Source of the DNA: Spiro-02 sp034114085
Lineage (GTDB): Bacteria > Spirochaetota > Spirochaetia > Sphaerochaetales > Sphaerochaetaceae
NCBI GenBank assembly: GCA_034114085.1
Contig: JAXEWB010000011.1
Span: 62,001-126,000 of the forward strand
Length of the DNA: 64,000 bases
Reading direction: 5' to 3'
In this document: positions 17,733-25,638 of the stretch, one piece after another
How the letters are laid out: each line of letters begins with the position of its first letter
Numbering within the stretch: position 1 is the stretch's first letter
Made by a program: the position numbers and the translations under genes
Notes under the pieces: model-generated
Seen by the model: only the letters and a program-made list of their open reading frames with translations
Database searches by the model: none
Told to the model about the DNA's origin: nothing

Positions 17733-18856
17733 TGCGCCACCCGCGAACCCTTTGTATCAAAAATGATGATGGAATCCTCTTTGCACCTCAGCCCTACGAG
17801 ATCTCCGGCTTTGACGTCCATGGTTGGATTCTTCACGAACTTGATCGCCTGTCCATCCAAAGTAGACGCTTCCACCGTTTCAATCCCTCCATGGCGCAAA
17901 CCAGCGCTGAGCAGGACCTTGAGCACTCCAGTTTCATCCTGGAGCAAGTTTTCTGGCCGTATCCCCACCTGATAGCGGCCATCAGGGAGCGTTGAGGGAC
18001 ACAGCAGGCTTTCTCCGATATGTAGCCACCCGTCCGACACCTTTCCTTCAAGGATGTTGATAGGAAACGAGCCAAGGAATCTTGCCACGAAGATATTGTC
18101 GGGATGGTCGTAGACCTCCTGCGGTTCTCCGACCTGTTGCAGGACGCCCTCCTTCATGATTGCTATTTCATCACAGATGTTCATAGCCTCTTCCTGGTCA
18201 TGGGTTACGAAGATGGTCGTAATTCCAGTCTTTTTTTGAATCTTGCGAATTTCATCGCGCGTCTGTATTCTCAAACGGGCATCGAGATTGGAAAGAGGTT
18301 CATCCAAAAGCAAGATGGAAGGTTCTTTCACAAGGGCGCGTGCGATAGCGACACGCTGCTGCTGCCCTCCTGAAAGCTCGCTCGGCTTACGGTCAAGGTA
18401 TTCACCGATTTCAACTACCTTGGAAACCTGTTCCACCATAGAATCAATCATATCCTTAAATTTGACGCCACCATTTTTCGCTTTCTCCTTGAGCTTTCTC
18501 GTCAATATCTTGGAGTTGACCAGCGGAAACTCGATATTCTCCCGAACGGAGAGATGAGGATACAACGCGTAATTCTGGAAAACCATACCCACACCCCGTT
18601 TTTCAGGTGGTGCCATGGTAACATCGAGATCATCAAACAACAGAACCCCGGATGTGAAATCATGAATTCCTGAAATCATAAACAGGCTTGTAGATTTACC
18701 ACAACCGGAAGGGCCTAGAAAGCCGAACAATGTACCTGATTTAATCGTGAGGTCCAGATTATTGACGGCGATTACCTTCTGGGGAGTCTTGCCGTTCTTG
18801 TTATTCTTACCATTACTGACAAACTCCTTTGTAGCATTGCGAAATGTCACCTGCAT
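17726..18856 (-). CDS. ABC transporter ATP-binding protein (UgpC/MsmK type)
   Basis: A 376-residue ATPase that powers the neighbouring importer. Walker A GPSGCGKST, Q-loop VFQNYALYPH, signature LSGGQQQ, Walker B ILLLDEP and the switch His in VTHDQEEAM are all intact, and a C-terminal regulatory (TOBE/OB) domain follows from ~240. A Lys/Asn-rich insert (NGKNNKNGK) lies before the Walker A region and another basic insert at ~130-150. The start is the ATG with AGGAGG five bases upstream. Because the malEFG-like operon further on has no ATPase gene, this protein might also serve it; that is speculation. Confidence 0.93.
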   Translation of the reverse strand: MQVTFRNATKEFVSNGKNNKNGKTPQKVIAVNNLDLTIKSGTLFGFLGPSGCGKSTSLFMISGIHDFTSGVLLFDDLDVTMAPPEKRGVGMVFQNYALYPHLSVRENIEFPLVNSKILTRKLKEKAKNGGVKFKDMIDSMVEQVSKVVEIGEYLDRKPSELSGGQQQRVAIARALVKEPSILLLDEPLSNLDARLRIQTRDEIRKIQKKTGITTIFVTHDQEEAMNICDEIAIMKEGVLQQVGEPQEVYDHPDNIFVARFLGSFPINILEGKVSDGWLHIGESLLCPSTLPDGRYQVGIRPENLLQDETGVLKVLLSAGLRHGGIETVEASTLDGQAIKFVKNPTMDVKAGDLVGLRCKEDSIIIFDTKGSRVAQC

Positions 18857-20793
18857 TCCGTCCTCCTTCTGACCCAAGACCTCAGCATTTCCTCCAGATT
18901 CATTCCGTCGGCATGTCTCAAGCGTTTCAAATATTCTTCAATCATTTGTTTGAGAGTTTTATCCAAGCGATGCACGCCCACACCAGCTTCATCCAGGGTG
19001 TAGCCCATAGCTCCCGAACAAAGGAACTCATCGGCGACAATGGTATAGGACGCATTATCATCAAAAGAACGGCCATCGGGGAAAGCCAGAGAAATCACTC
19101 GTTGGCCAACGGGATGTGAGGGATCGATTTCCACGTCAATCCCCGCGACCGCTACAGGAGATGACCCCTCGGTAGCGAGCAGCCTCATGCCAAGTTCAAT
19201 GTTGCGCCTCAGCATTGCCCCGGAGACCGTGAGTTCAAAAAGATTGTTTTCAAACATCAGCGTCTTCTCAAAATCATACCGGGATATCGTACCCGTGTGG
19301 AATCCAGAACCAAGCCGGCCGGAATACAAGAGAACCGCATCGCAGTCGGCATGCTCCAGCACAATATTCGCAGCCAGCGTACTGAAAGGCGAACCCTCCA
19401 AAGGGATTGTGGCGGTGGACATATCCCTATTGGGTATATCAATATCCAACGAAAATAGAGTTTCCCGCATTCTGTTTTCAGTTTCCGCAATCGCACCTTC
19501 CCAGAGCGCAAGCATTCTGGGATCCTGTTCACCGGTTTCAATCTGCACGAAAGACGGTTCTACAAGGATATTTCCGTCCAAGAACACGATATTCAGGACG
19601 GAGAACCCCCTTCCATTCCCCCCGCCCTCGGACACAGGAACGCCATTGACAAAACCACTGACGAACCGATGCCAATGGGCGGCGAACATCCCGTCAAGCC
19701 GGGGACAGGCATTACATACAGCCTCGACTTCATGACCGACGAGTTCCCCTTCATCGGTCGATTTCAATCCGAGGTGGGCCAGAGCGATCACTACATCCGG
19801 CTTCTCGTTCCTTATCTTCTCAAATGCACCGCCCACAGCCACCGCGGGATCCGTCAAGCCATAGGCATACATAGACCGGGGAGTCTCGGGAGACGGCATG
19901 TCGTCGCATGTGGCGAGACCGATGAAACCGATTTTACGGCCACTCACCTCAACTAAGCCGTAGGGTCTTGCGAAAGATGGGAAACCTTCAATATTAGCGC
20001 AGAGAAATTCATACCTCCCATCCCTCGCCCAAGCTTCTAGCGTTCGTGATCCGTAATCATAGTCATGGTTGCCTATCGCGGAAAACGGAACATCAAGAAG
20101 CTGCATCATTTCTGATACGGGACGGCCTTCCAGAAGGTCGCAAACCGGATCGCCGAAATAGTTGTCGCCGCCGAATACGACGAGACTGGCGGGATTCTGC
20201 CGCTTGAACTCCTTCAATGCGGCGACCAAACGAGGAGCATTGTCCATCGTCGCATGAAAATCATTCACACAAGCCACCGTGACCGCCTCATGCAAGGACC
20301 AGGAAGCGATTTCCACGAATTCAGGGATAAAACTTTCTTCAACAATTCTATATAGAGAAAAGCGGGAGAAACATTCTTCAAGCCGTTCTATTGGAATATC
20401 ATGGTTCTCCAAGGAAAGATCTTTCTTATAGGCGAGGGTCACATGTGGGATATAGGGCCGGTTCTCCACAGAACAAACACCTTTAAGCGCCTCGTCAATC
20501 TTTCTCTTCAATTTTCCGAGATTGTCACAGATATCGACTGGCTTCGCCCAAGCGACATGTTCAAACGCGCCGCAACCAGCGATATCGATAGAAAACCGAC
20601 CCGACGACACATGGTCAAGGCATTGTTTCACAATATTGGGATTCCCCTCCCCAATATATTTCAGGGTGATGTGCATGTCCTTGGCTTTGCATGCGACATA
20701 GTTGCCAAGGGAAATATCCGAAAGCTCTTTGGCGCAGGATTGCAACCGTTCGGCTACAGCATCTGAAATAGACAGTCCAACGAATAGCTTCAT
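18847..20793 (-). CDS. Fusion: 2H phosphoesterase (LigT/ThpR-like) + 5'-nucleotidase
   Basis: A 648-residue two-enzyme fusion. Residues ~1-168 are a 2H phosphoesterase with both catalytic motifs, HITL (H41, T43) and HVTL (H117, T119); the family opens or closes 2',3'-cyclic phosphates and 2'-5' links. From ~172 a 5'-nucleotidase/UshA-type part follows: metal motifs VNDFHA (D178, H180), GGDNYFGD (D210, N211), AIGNHDYDYG and HWHRF, then a C-terminal substrate-binding domain to ~640. No signal peptide precedes either part, unlike periplasmic UshA/CpdB, so both should act in the cytoplasm on imported substrate. The ATG overlaps the stop of the PHP gene by four bases and the stop overlaps the ATPase start. 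Confidence 0.85.
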   Translation of the reverse strand: MKLFVGLSISDAVAERLQSCAKELSDISLGNYVACKAKDMHITLKYIGEGNPNIVKQCLDHVSSGRFSIDIAGCGAFEHVAWAKPVDICDNLGKLKRKIDEALKGVCSVENRPYIPHVTLAYKKDLSLENHDIPIERLEECFSRFSLYRIVEESFIPEFVEIASWSLHEAVTVACVNDFHATMDNAPRLVAALKEFKRQNPASLVVFGGDNYFGDPVCDLLEGRPVSEMMQLLDVPFSAIGNHDYDYGSRTLEAWARDGRYEFLCANIEGFPSFARPYGLVEVSGRKIGFIGLATCDDMPSPETPRSMYAYGLTDPAVAVGGAFEKIRNEKPDVVIALAHLGLKSTDEGELVGHEVEAVCNACPRLDGMFAAHWHRFVSGFVNGVPVSEGGGNGRGFSVLNIVFLDGNILVEPSFVQIETGEQDPRMLALWEGAIAETENRMRETLFSLDIDIPNRDMSTATIPLEGSPFSTLAANIVLEHADCDAVLLYSGRLGSGFHTGTISRYDFEKTLMFENNLFELTVSGAMLRRNIELGMRLLATEGSSPVAVAGIDVEIDPSHPVGQRVISLAFPDGRSFDDNASYTIVADEFLCSGAMGYTLDEAGVGVHRLDKTLKQMIEEYLKRLRHADGMNLEEMLRSWVRRRTECR

Positions 20794-21521
20794 ACCAGTT
20801 TCCCCCTCGCCTCCTTTCGTTTTTCAATGAAAGCACAGGTCGCCTCGTAGTCACAGTTGAGAATACGGCTCTGAGGAACACCCATGTCCTCAAGAAATTT
20901 CGTCGCCTGGTCCAAACCACCGACCGACCACATACTATGAGCGTCAGAATTGACCATGACCGGCACATCATAGTCAAGACAAAGCTCCAGCACCTTCCTA
21001 CAGTTTTGTGCGCTACCAGGTCGTACCTCGAAGGAATTGTTGTTTATCTCAATCGCAATCCCATGCTCGGCGCAAGCCTCTACTACGGCACGATGCTCAA
21101 ACGGGAAAACTGGGTTTCCGCAATGGCCGAGGCAGTCCACCAAGCCACTTTCAACAACTTCAACCCACCCTTTGGTGTGGTCGGCCACGTTTGATGGGAT
21201 GATGCATTCAACATGATAGGACGCCACGATGAAGTCCATGTCGGCAAGAATAGTCTTGTCGAGGTCCAGGCCTCCGTCATAGTCCATGATGTTCGCCTCG
21301 ACACCCTTGAAGAACCTCAGTCCCTCGACATAGTCGGGCAACGACTTCATGCACAGGAAATGATGCCGTAAAGCACCATCGAAAAGTCCAGGGCCATGGT
21401 CGGTAACGGCAAAAGCTCTGAAGCCTCTGCTTTTCGCCGCCAGAGCCATTTCTTGAATCGTACTATAGGCATGCTGGCTGACACAGGAATGCGTATGAAA
21501 ATCTCCAATGTATTCGTACAT
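20790..21521 (-). CDS. PHP-domain phosphoesterase (YcdX-like)
   Basis: 243 residues, closely following the E. coli YcdX pattern: DFHTHSCVSQHAYSTI, FAVTDHGPG, RFFKGVEANI, LGHCGNP, IEINNNSF and VNSDAHS, which together supply the His/Asp/Glu ligands of the trinuclear metal site. PHP enzymes include histidinol-phosphate phosphatase, DNA polymerase proofreading domains and a cyclic ribose-phosphate diesterase, so a phosphodiester or phosphomonoester substrate is likely. First gene of the ABC/phosphoesterase operon. It has no Shine-Dalgarno; a promoter ends seven bases before the ATG, so it appears to be leaderless. Confidence 0.88.
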   Translation of the reverse strand: MYEYIGDFHTHSCVSQHAYSTIQEMALAAKSRGFRAFAVTDHGPGLFDGALRHHFLCMKSLPDYVEGLRFFKGVEANIMDYDGGLDLDKTILADMDFIVASYHVECIIPSNVADHTKGWVEVVESGLVDCLGHCGNPVFPFEHRAVVEACAEHGIAIEINNNSFEVRPGSAQNCRKVLELCLDYDVPVMVNSDAHSMWSVGGLDQATKFLEDMGVPQSRILNCDYEATCAFIEKRKEARGKLV

Positions 21522-21528
21522 GATTCAT

Positions 21529-21556
21529 ATCATAGCATTCAATAAATTTTTTGCAA
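21529..21556 (-). promoter_or_regulatory. Promoter of the ABC/phosphoesterase operon, apparently leaderless
   Basis: On the minus strand TTGCAA, a 16-base spacer and TATGAT, then seven bases to the ATG of the PHP gene. The very short gap and lack of a ribosome-binding site suggest transcription begins at the start codon. Confidence 0.5.
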
Positions 21557-21585
21557 CAAATAAGTGTAAGTTTTTTATTAATTTT

Positions 21586-21601
21586 AGTAAAAATTTTTAC
21601 T
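21586..21601. promoter_or_regulatory. 16-bp perfect palindrome, candidate LacI-family operator
   Basis: AGTAAAAATTTTTACT is a perfect palindrome in the 130-base divergent region, touching the -35 box of the regulator gene and about 30 bases upstream of the -35 of the transport operon. Its position suits autoregulation by the adjacent LacI-type protein, though its centre lacks the CG common in that family. Confidence 0.4.
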
Positions 21602-21630
21602 TGCCAAAAATGTTCCCATTGCCATATAAT
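21601..21630 (+). promoter_or_regulatory. Promoter of the LacI-type regulator gene
   Basis: TTGCCA (21601-21606), 18-base spacer, consensus TATAAT (21625-21630). GAGGAG follows, eight bases before the ATG. Confidence 0.6.
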
Positions 21631-21651
21631 GTTTACAGAGGAGTCTAATTC

Positions 21652-22680
21652 ATGACCACATTGAAAGACATAGCGCAGGATGCGGGCGTTTCAATCTCTA
21701 CCGTCTCGCGTTGCCTAAGACGGGATCCAAAGCTTTCCCTGACCCGGGAGACAACGCAAAGAATAGTAGAGACCGCAAGAAGGCTCGGCTACAAAAGCAT
21801 AGATGGGTATGCCCGCAAACTGAATCTCATCGTCATCCACAAGGATTCCCATTTCGCCCAGAGCATCGACAACGGATATTACTTCGATGTCAGAGCTGGC
21901 ATAGAGGAAGAAACAATCAACAATGGGGATTCTTGCCGTTTTCTTTCAATTACGCAACTCGACATGGAAAAACTTGCGTTCGACTCAGTTCTCGTCGTGG
22001 GAAACTATACTGCGGCCCAGACACGGAAGATCATGGACTTTGCAGGGAACGCTCCTATCGTATTCATCGGGAAACTCAACTTCATGCCGGAGGGTATCGA
22101 CACCATCTCATATGATGTCCATGCATGCGTTGAACTGGCGATGACCCGCTTGCTGGAAGCAGCTGTGCGCGATGTCTTGTTCATAGACGTTGTGGATCAT
22201 TGTGAGATACCGCGGTTCTACCACAAAATCTTCAGCGTGAGGGACTACATCGACCTCCATCCCTCCATGCGCCTTTCCATGTTCATTGAAACTGAGGACT
22301 CTAGTTCCGAATATGGCTATCGAACAATGACAAAGTATCTTGATGATGGAGGAACCGTACCGGAAGGGGTGTTCGCGGCGAATGATTCCCTCGCCATCGG
22401 CATAGCAAAAGCCCTGACTGAACACGGCTATGCCATAGGAAAGGATACAAGCATGGTATCGATAGGAGGTGAAGGCTACGGCGTTTGGACGACACCAGCC
22501 TTGACGAGCGTGACATTCCATGCCCGACAGATGGGGATTGAGGCTGTAAGATTAGCGCGGTACAGACTGGACAACCCTTTCGCCACAGCTAGGTTCATCG
22601 TCTTCCAGCCTGAACTGATAGAGCGTGACAGCGTCGGCATGGCATCGGCGGATAGTATAAAGAGAGACAATACTCAGTAG
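21652..22680 (+). CDS. LacI-family transcriptional regulator of the phosphoesterase/ABC operon
   Basis: 342 residues. An N-terminal helix-turn-helix (TLKDIAQDAGVSISTVSRCLR, with the hinge at ~50) precedes a periplasmic-binding-protein-like effector domain that ends in the usual GVFAANDSLAIG, TSMVSIGGEG and TSVTFHARQMG stretches. It is transcribed away from the ABC operon across a 130-base region with promoters in both directions and a 16-bp palindrome. By family precedent it represses the operon until it binds an inducer, probably the transported compound or a breakdown product. Confidence 0.9.
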   Translation: MTTLKDIAQDAGVSISTVSRCLRRDPKLSLTRETTQRIVETARRLGYKSIDGYARKLNLIVIHKDSHFAQSIDNGYYFDVRAGIEEETINNGDSCRFLSITQLDMEKLAFDSVLVVGNYTAAQTRKIMDFAGNAPIVFIGKLNFMPEGIDTISYDVHACVELAMTRLLEAAVRDVLFIDVVDHCEIPRFYHKIFSVRDYIDLHPSMRLSMFIETEDSSSEYGYRTMTKYLDDGGTVPEGVFAANDSLAIGIAKALTEHGYAIGKDTSMVSIGGEGYGVWTTPALTSVTFHARQMGIEAVRLARYRLDNPFATARFIVFQPELIERDSVGMASADSIKRDNTQ

Positions 22681-22727
22681 CCTCCGCATTCATTCATGCT
22701 GTCCAATCCATGACCAATGACACCCAT

Positions 22728-23708
22728 CTACAACTTCAGCATCTCCTGATAAGTGATATCGGAGGAACCTGACAGGATTTCGTGCTTCCCTTCAGGATAG
22801 ATGAGCAGCCGCTTCTCTGAACGGATCTTGTTGTATGCGGCGAACTGCGTCGAAGGAAGGCAAGTGTCGTCCTGCAAAGCAGTAAACATCGTCACAGGGC
22901 ATACGATGCGTTCCACCAAGTTCTGGATATCGATATATCCCAAGCGGTTCCAGACACGCGCTTCAGTCCGGTGGAGCGGGTCGTTGTACCGGAAATACCA
23001 GTGCAGCTCGTCATAGGCATGGGTCCTGACATCCATGTCCCAGGAACGTTTGTAGTCGCAGAGGAACGGCAGACCGGAAACGACCCGCTTGATCCCCCCT
23101 GAGAGGGCCGCGCAAGCGAGGGCAAGCCCTCCCCCCTGCGAAAATCCCATCGTCCCCAGTCGGGAGCCGTCTACGAACGGCAGGGAGGACATCACGCGAA
23201 CCAACTGGACGGTGTCGAGAAAGACATGACGGTACAACAGCCGCTGGGGATCGTCCAGTCCAAGACCGCGGATGACGAGCCCCCCGAACGTGGGGCCATG
23301 GTCGATGACCGACAGGTCGGGCGTCAGGCCGGTCTGTCCGCGGACATCCATCGCGACATAGCAGAAACCGGACATGGAATATGGGAACTGCGTCGTCCAT
23401 TCCCCGCCGTCGCATTGATAACCATGGAAGAACAGGACTGCGGGCAACGCATGGTCTTGGCGGGAAGAAGCGCCAGTTGGACAAGAGAGCTTGCAATGGA
23501 CGCGGACGCCGCCGACCGAATTGAAGGACAGGTGGAGGCATTCGACGCCCGGCGCGGAAAAATCGGCATCAGGGACAAGCTCCCAGCCTGGTGCCACAGC
23601 ATCCAAATCGGAGAGCGCATGGCTCCAGTATTCATCAAAATCAGCGGGCCGGGGCGTACACCCCTGGTACACCTTCAATTCATCCAACGGCATATCCAGC
23701 ATCGGCAT
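22728..23708 (-). CDS. Acetyl xylan esterase / cephalosporin-C deacetylase family (CE7)
   Basis: A 326-residue alpha/beta hydrolase. The family pattern PLDELKVYQGCTPRPADFDEYW opens the protein, RGQ follows in AMDVRGQTG, the nucleophile Ser is in MGFSQGGG, Asp in TALQDDTC and His in EGKHE. No signal peptide, so it deacetylates imported short oligosaccharides or sugars in the cytoplasm. Start ATG has GGAGG six bases upstream. It stands between the LacI gene (convergent) and guaB on the same strand. Confidence 0.92.
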   Translation of the reverse strand: MPMLDMPLDELKVYQGCTPRPADFDEYWSHALSDLDAVAPGWELVPDADFSAPGVECLHLSFNSVGGVRVHCKLSCPTGASSRQDHALPAVLFFHGYQCDGGEWTTQFPYSMSGFCYVAMDVRGQTGLTPDLSVIDHGPTFGGLVIRGLGLDDPQRLLYRHVFLDTVQLVRVMSSLPFVDGSRLGTMGFSQGGGLALACAALSGGIKRVVSGLPFLCDYKRSWDMDVRTHAYDELHWYFRYNDPLHRTEARVWNRLGYIDIQNLVERIVCPVTMFTALQDDTCLPSTQFAAYNKIRSEKRLLIYPEGKHEILSGSSDITYQEMLKL

Positions 23709-23882
23709 GCATCACCTCCCCCAGACTGTCCGAAAAATATCTTTTTTGAAGATCATCCCTTCCAGACAGGCTTGAAATACATGTTTTCTGTTTTCGAGCC
23801 GACTTTTGGGACAGTCTCTCCCATTACACACCCACACCATCCTGCGGAGGTATGGCGATGATACTATCAGGCGAACAACTAC

Positions 23883-25391
23883 CTATTTCACCTTGTTGTC
23901 GTGGCTGTCCTTGAGGATGACATCATGAGCTCCGCCTTCGACAATGCTTGTGGCGGAAACCAGCGTCAGCCTTGCGTTCTTCTGCAATTCGGGAATCGTC
24001 AGACTGCCGCAGTTGCACATGGTGGACTTGACCTTGCTCAGCGTCAGCTGAACGTTGTCCTTGAGGGCCCCGGCATACGGAACGTACGAATCGACACCCT
24101 CAACGAAGGAAAGCTTCGATGCGCCGCCGAGATCGTAGCGCTGCCAGTTCCTCGCGCGGGCGGAGCCTTCGCCCCAGTATTCCTTCACATAGTTGCCGTT
24201 GATGTTTACCTTCTCCGTCGGGCTTTCATCGAACCTGGCGAAATAACGGCCGAGCATCAGGAAGTCCGCGCCCATGGCGAGGGCGAGCGTCATATGGTAG
24301 TCATAGACCAAGCCGCCATCGGAACAGATGGGGACGTAGACACCGGTCTCTTCAAAGTATTCGTCGCGGGCTTTTGCGACTTCGATCAACGCGGTGGCCT
24401 GCCCGCGACCGATGCCTTTGGTCTCGCGGGTGATGCAGATGGAGCCGCCGCCGATGCCGACCTTGACGAAATCGGCCCCACAGTCAGCGAGAAACCGGAA
24501 GCCGTCGCGGTCTACGACATTGCCCGCGCCGACCATGACGGAATCTCCGTACTGCCCGCGAACCCATTGCAACGTCCGCTCCTGCCATTCGGAAAAACCT
24601 TCAGAAGAATCGATGCACAGCACATCCGCCCCGGCTTCAATCAATGCGGGGATGCGTTCGGAGTAGTCACGTGTGTTGATACCGGCGCCGACGACATACC
24701 GTTTGTGGCTGTCAAGCAATTCGTTCGGGTTTTCCTTGTGACTGTCATAATCTTTGCGAAATACAAAGTATTTCAGACGACCGGCATCGTCCACTACAGG
24801 GAGGGCGTTCAACTTATGTTCCCAGATGATATCATTGGCCTCGGATAAAGTAACATCATCCTCCGCATAGATAAGTTTCTCAAACGGAGTCATGAAGGAA
24901 CTGACCGGGGTGGAAGGATCCATCCTGCTGGGACGATAGTCGCGGCTGGTCACGACGCCGACGAGTTTACCGGTGTTGGTGCCGTCTTCGGTAACAGCGA
25001 TCGTGGAATGTCCAGTGGACTCTTTCAATGCGATTACATCGGCCATGGTCTGGTCGGGACGGATGTTGGAATCGCTGGGGACAAAACCCGCCTTGAACGC
25101 CTTGACCCGCGCCACCATCGCGGCTTCACTCGCGATGGACTGGGAGCCGTAGATGAAGGAACATCCGCCCTCCCTCGCAAGGGCTTCGGCCATTCGTTCG
25201 CCACTGACGGACTGCATGATGGCGCTGACCATGGGGATGTTCAGCAATATCCTGCTCTTCTCCCCTTTCTTGAATCTGACCAAGGGAGTTTGAAGATTGA
25301 CGTTGGCGGGAATACAGTCCGCTGAAGAATAGCCAGGGACGAGCAGATATTCGCTAAAGGTATGCGACGGTTCATCATAGTACATTGCCAT
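23883..25391 (-). CDS. guaB: IMP dehydrogenase
   Basis: Oxidises IMP to XMP with NAD+, the committed step to GMP. The 502-residue length is normal. Two CBS domains (~95-215) interrupt the TIM barrel; the catalytic loop GGGSICITRETKGIGRGQ carries the nucleophilic Cys, and the flap region and GGLVYDYHM / ALAMGADFLMLG phosphate site are present. The start ATG has GGAGGAG seven bases upstream. It is probably monocistronic or co-transcribed with the esterase downstream. It groups with several salvage genes in the window (adk, UPRTase, NCS2 permease). Confidence 0.95.
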   Translation of the reverse strand: MAMYYDEPSHTFSEYLLVPGYSSADCIPANVNLQTPLVRFKKGEKSRILLNIPMVSAIMQSVSGERMAEALAREGGCSFIYGSQSIASEAAMVARVKAFKAGFVPSDSNIRPDQTMADVIALKESTGHSTIAVTEDGTNTGKLVGVVTSRDYRPSRMDPSTPVSSFMTPFEKLIYAEDDVTLSEANDIIWEHKLNALPVVDDAGRLKYFVFRKDYDSHKENPNELLDSHKRYVVGAGINTRDYSERIPALIEAGADVLCIDSSEGFSEWQERTLQWVRGQYGDSVMVGAGNVVDRDGFRFLADCGADFVKVGIGGGSICITRETKGIGRGQATALIEVAKARDEYFEETGVYVPICSDGGLVYDYHMTLALAMGADFLMLGRYFARFDESPTEKVNINGNYVKEYWGEGSARARNWQRYDLGGASKLSFVEGVDSYVPYAGALKDNVQLTLSKVKSTMCNCGSLTIPELQKNARLTLVSATSIVEGGAHDVILKDSHDNKVK

Positions 25392-25598
25392 GATTATTCT
25401 CCTCCGAAGGGTTGGTTCTCATATTTCGGTAAATTGGAAGCATGATGCCTTATCATCGCAAAAAAAACAAGCTCGTTCAACAAAACATGTCGAGAAACCG
25501 TTGCAAAAATACACTTAATTGCAACAATCGACACAAACGTCCTGTCGTTCCCCATAAAGCCAAAGGACATGGAAAGCGACGGCGATAGGCGGCGGAGC

Positions 25599-25626
25599 AA
25601 AAAAACAGCCCGTCGGCGACAAGCCG
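25599..25626 (-). terminator. Terminator of the amylase gene
   Basis: On the minus strand a GC-rich stem GGCTTGTCG/CGACGGGCT (three G-U pairs) is followed by TGTTTTTTT. It separates the amylase gene from guaB. Confidence 0.6.
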
Positions 25627-25638
25627 TATTTTCGCAGG

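Noticed and set aside
25392..25560. Possible purine riboswitch before guaB
   Set aside because: None of the conserved core sequence of purine or other known nucleotide riboswitches is visible; only a small hairpin.
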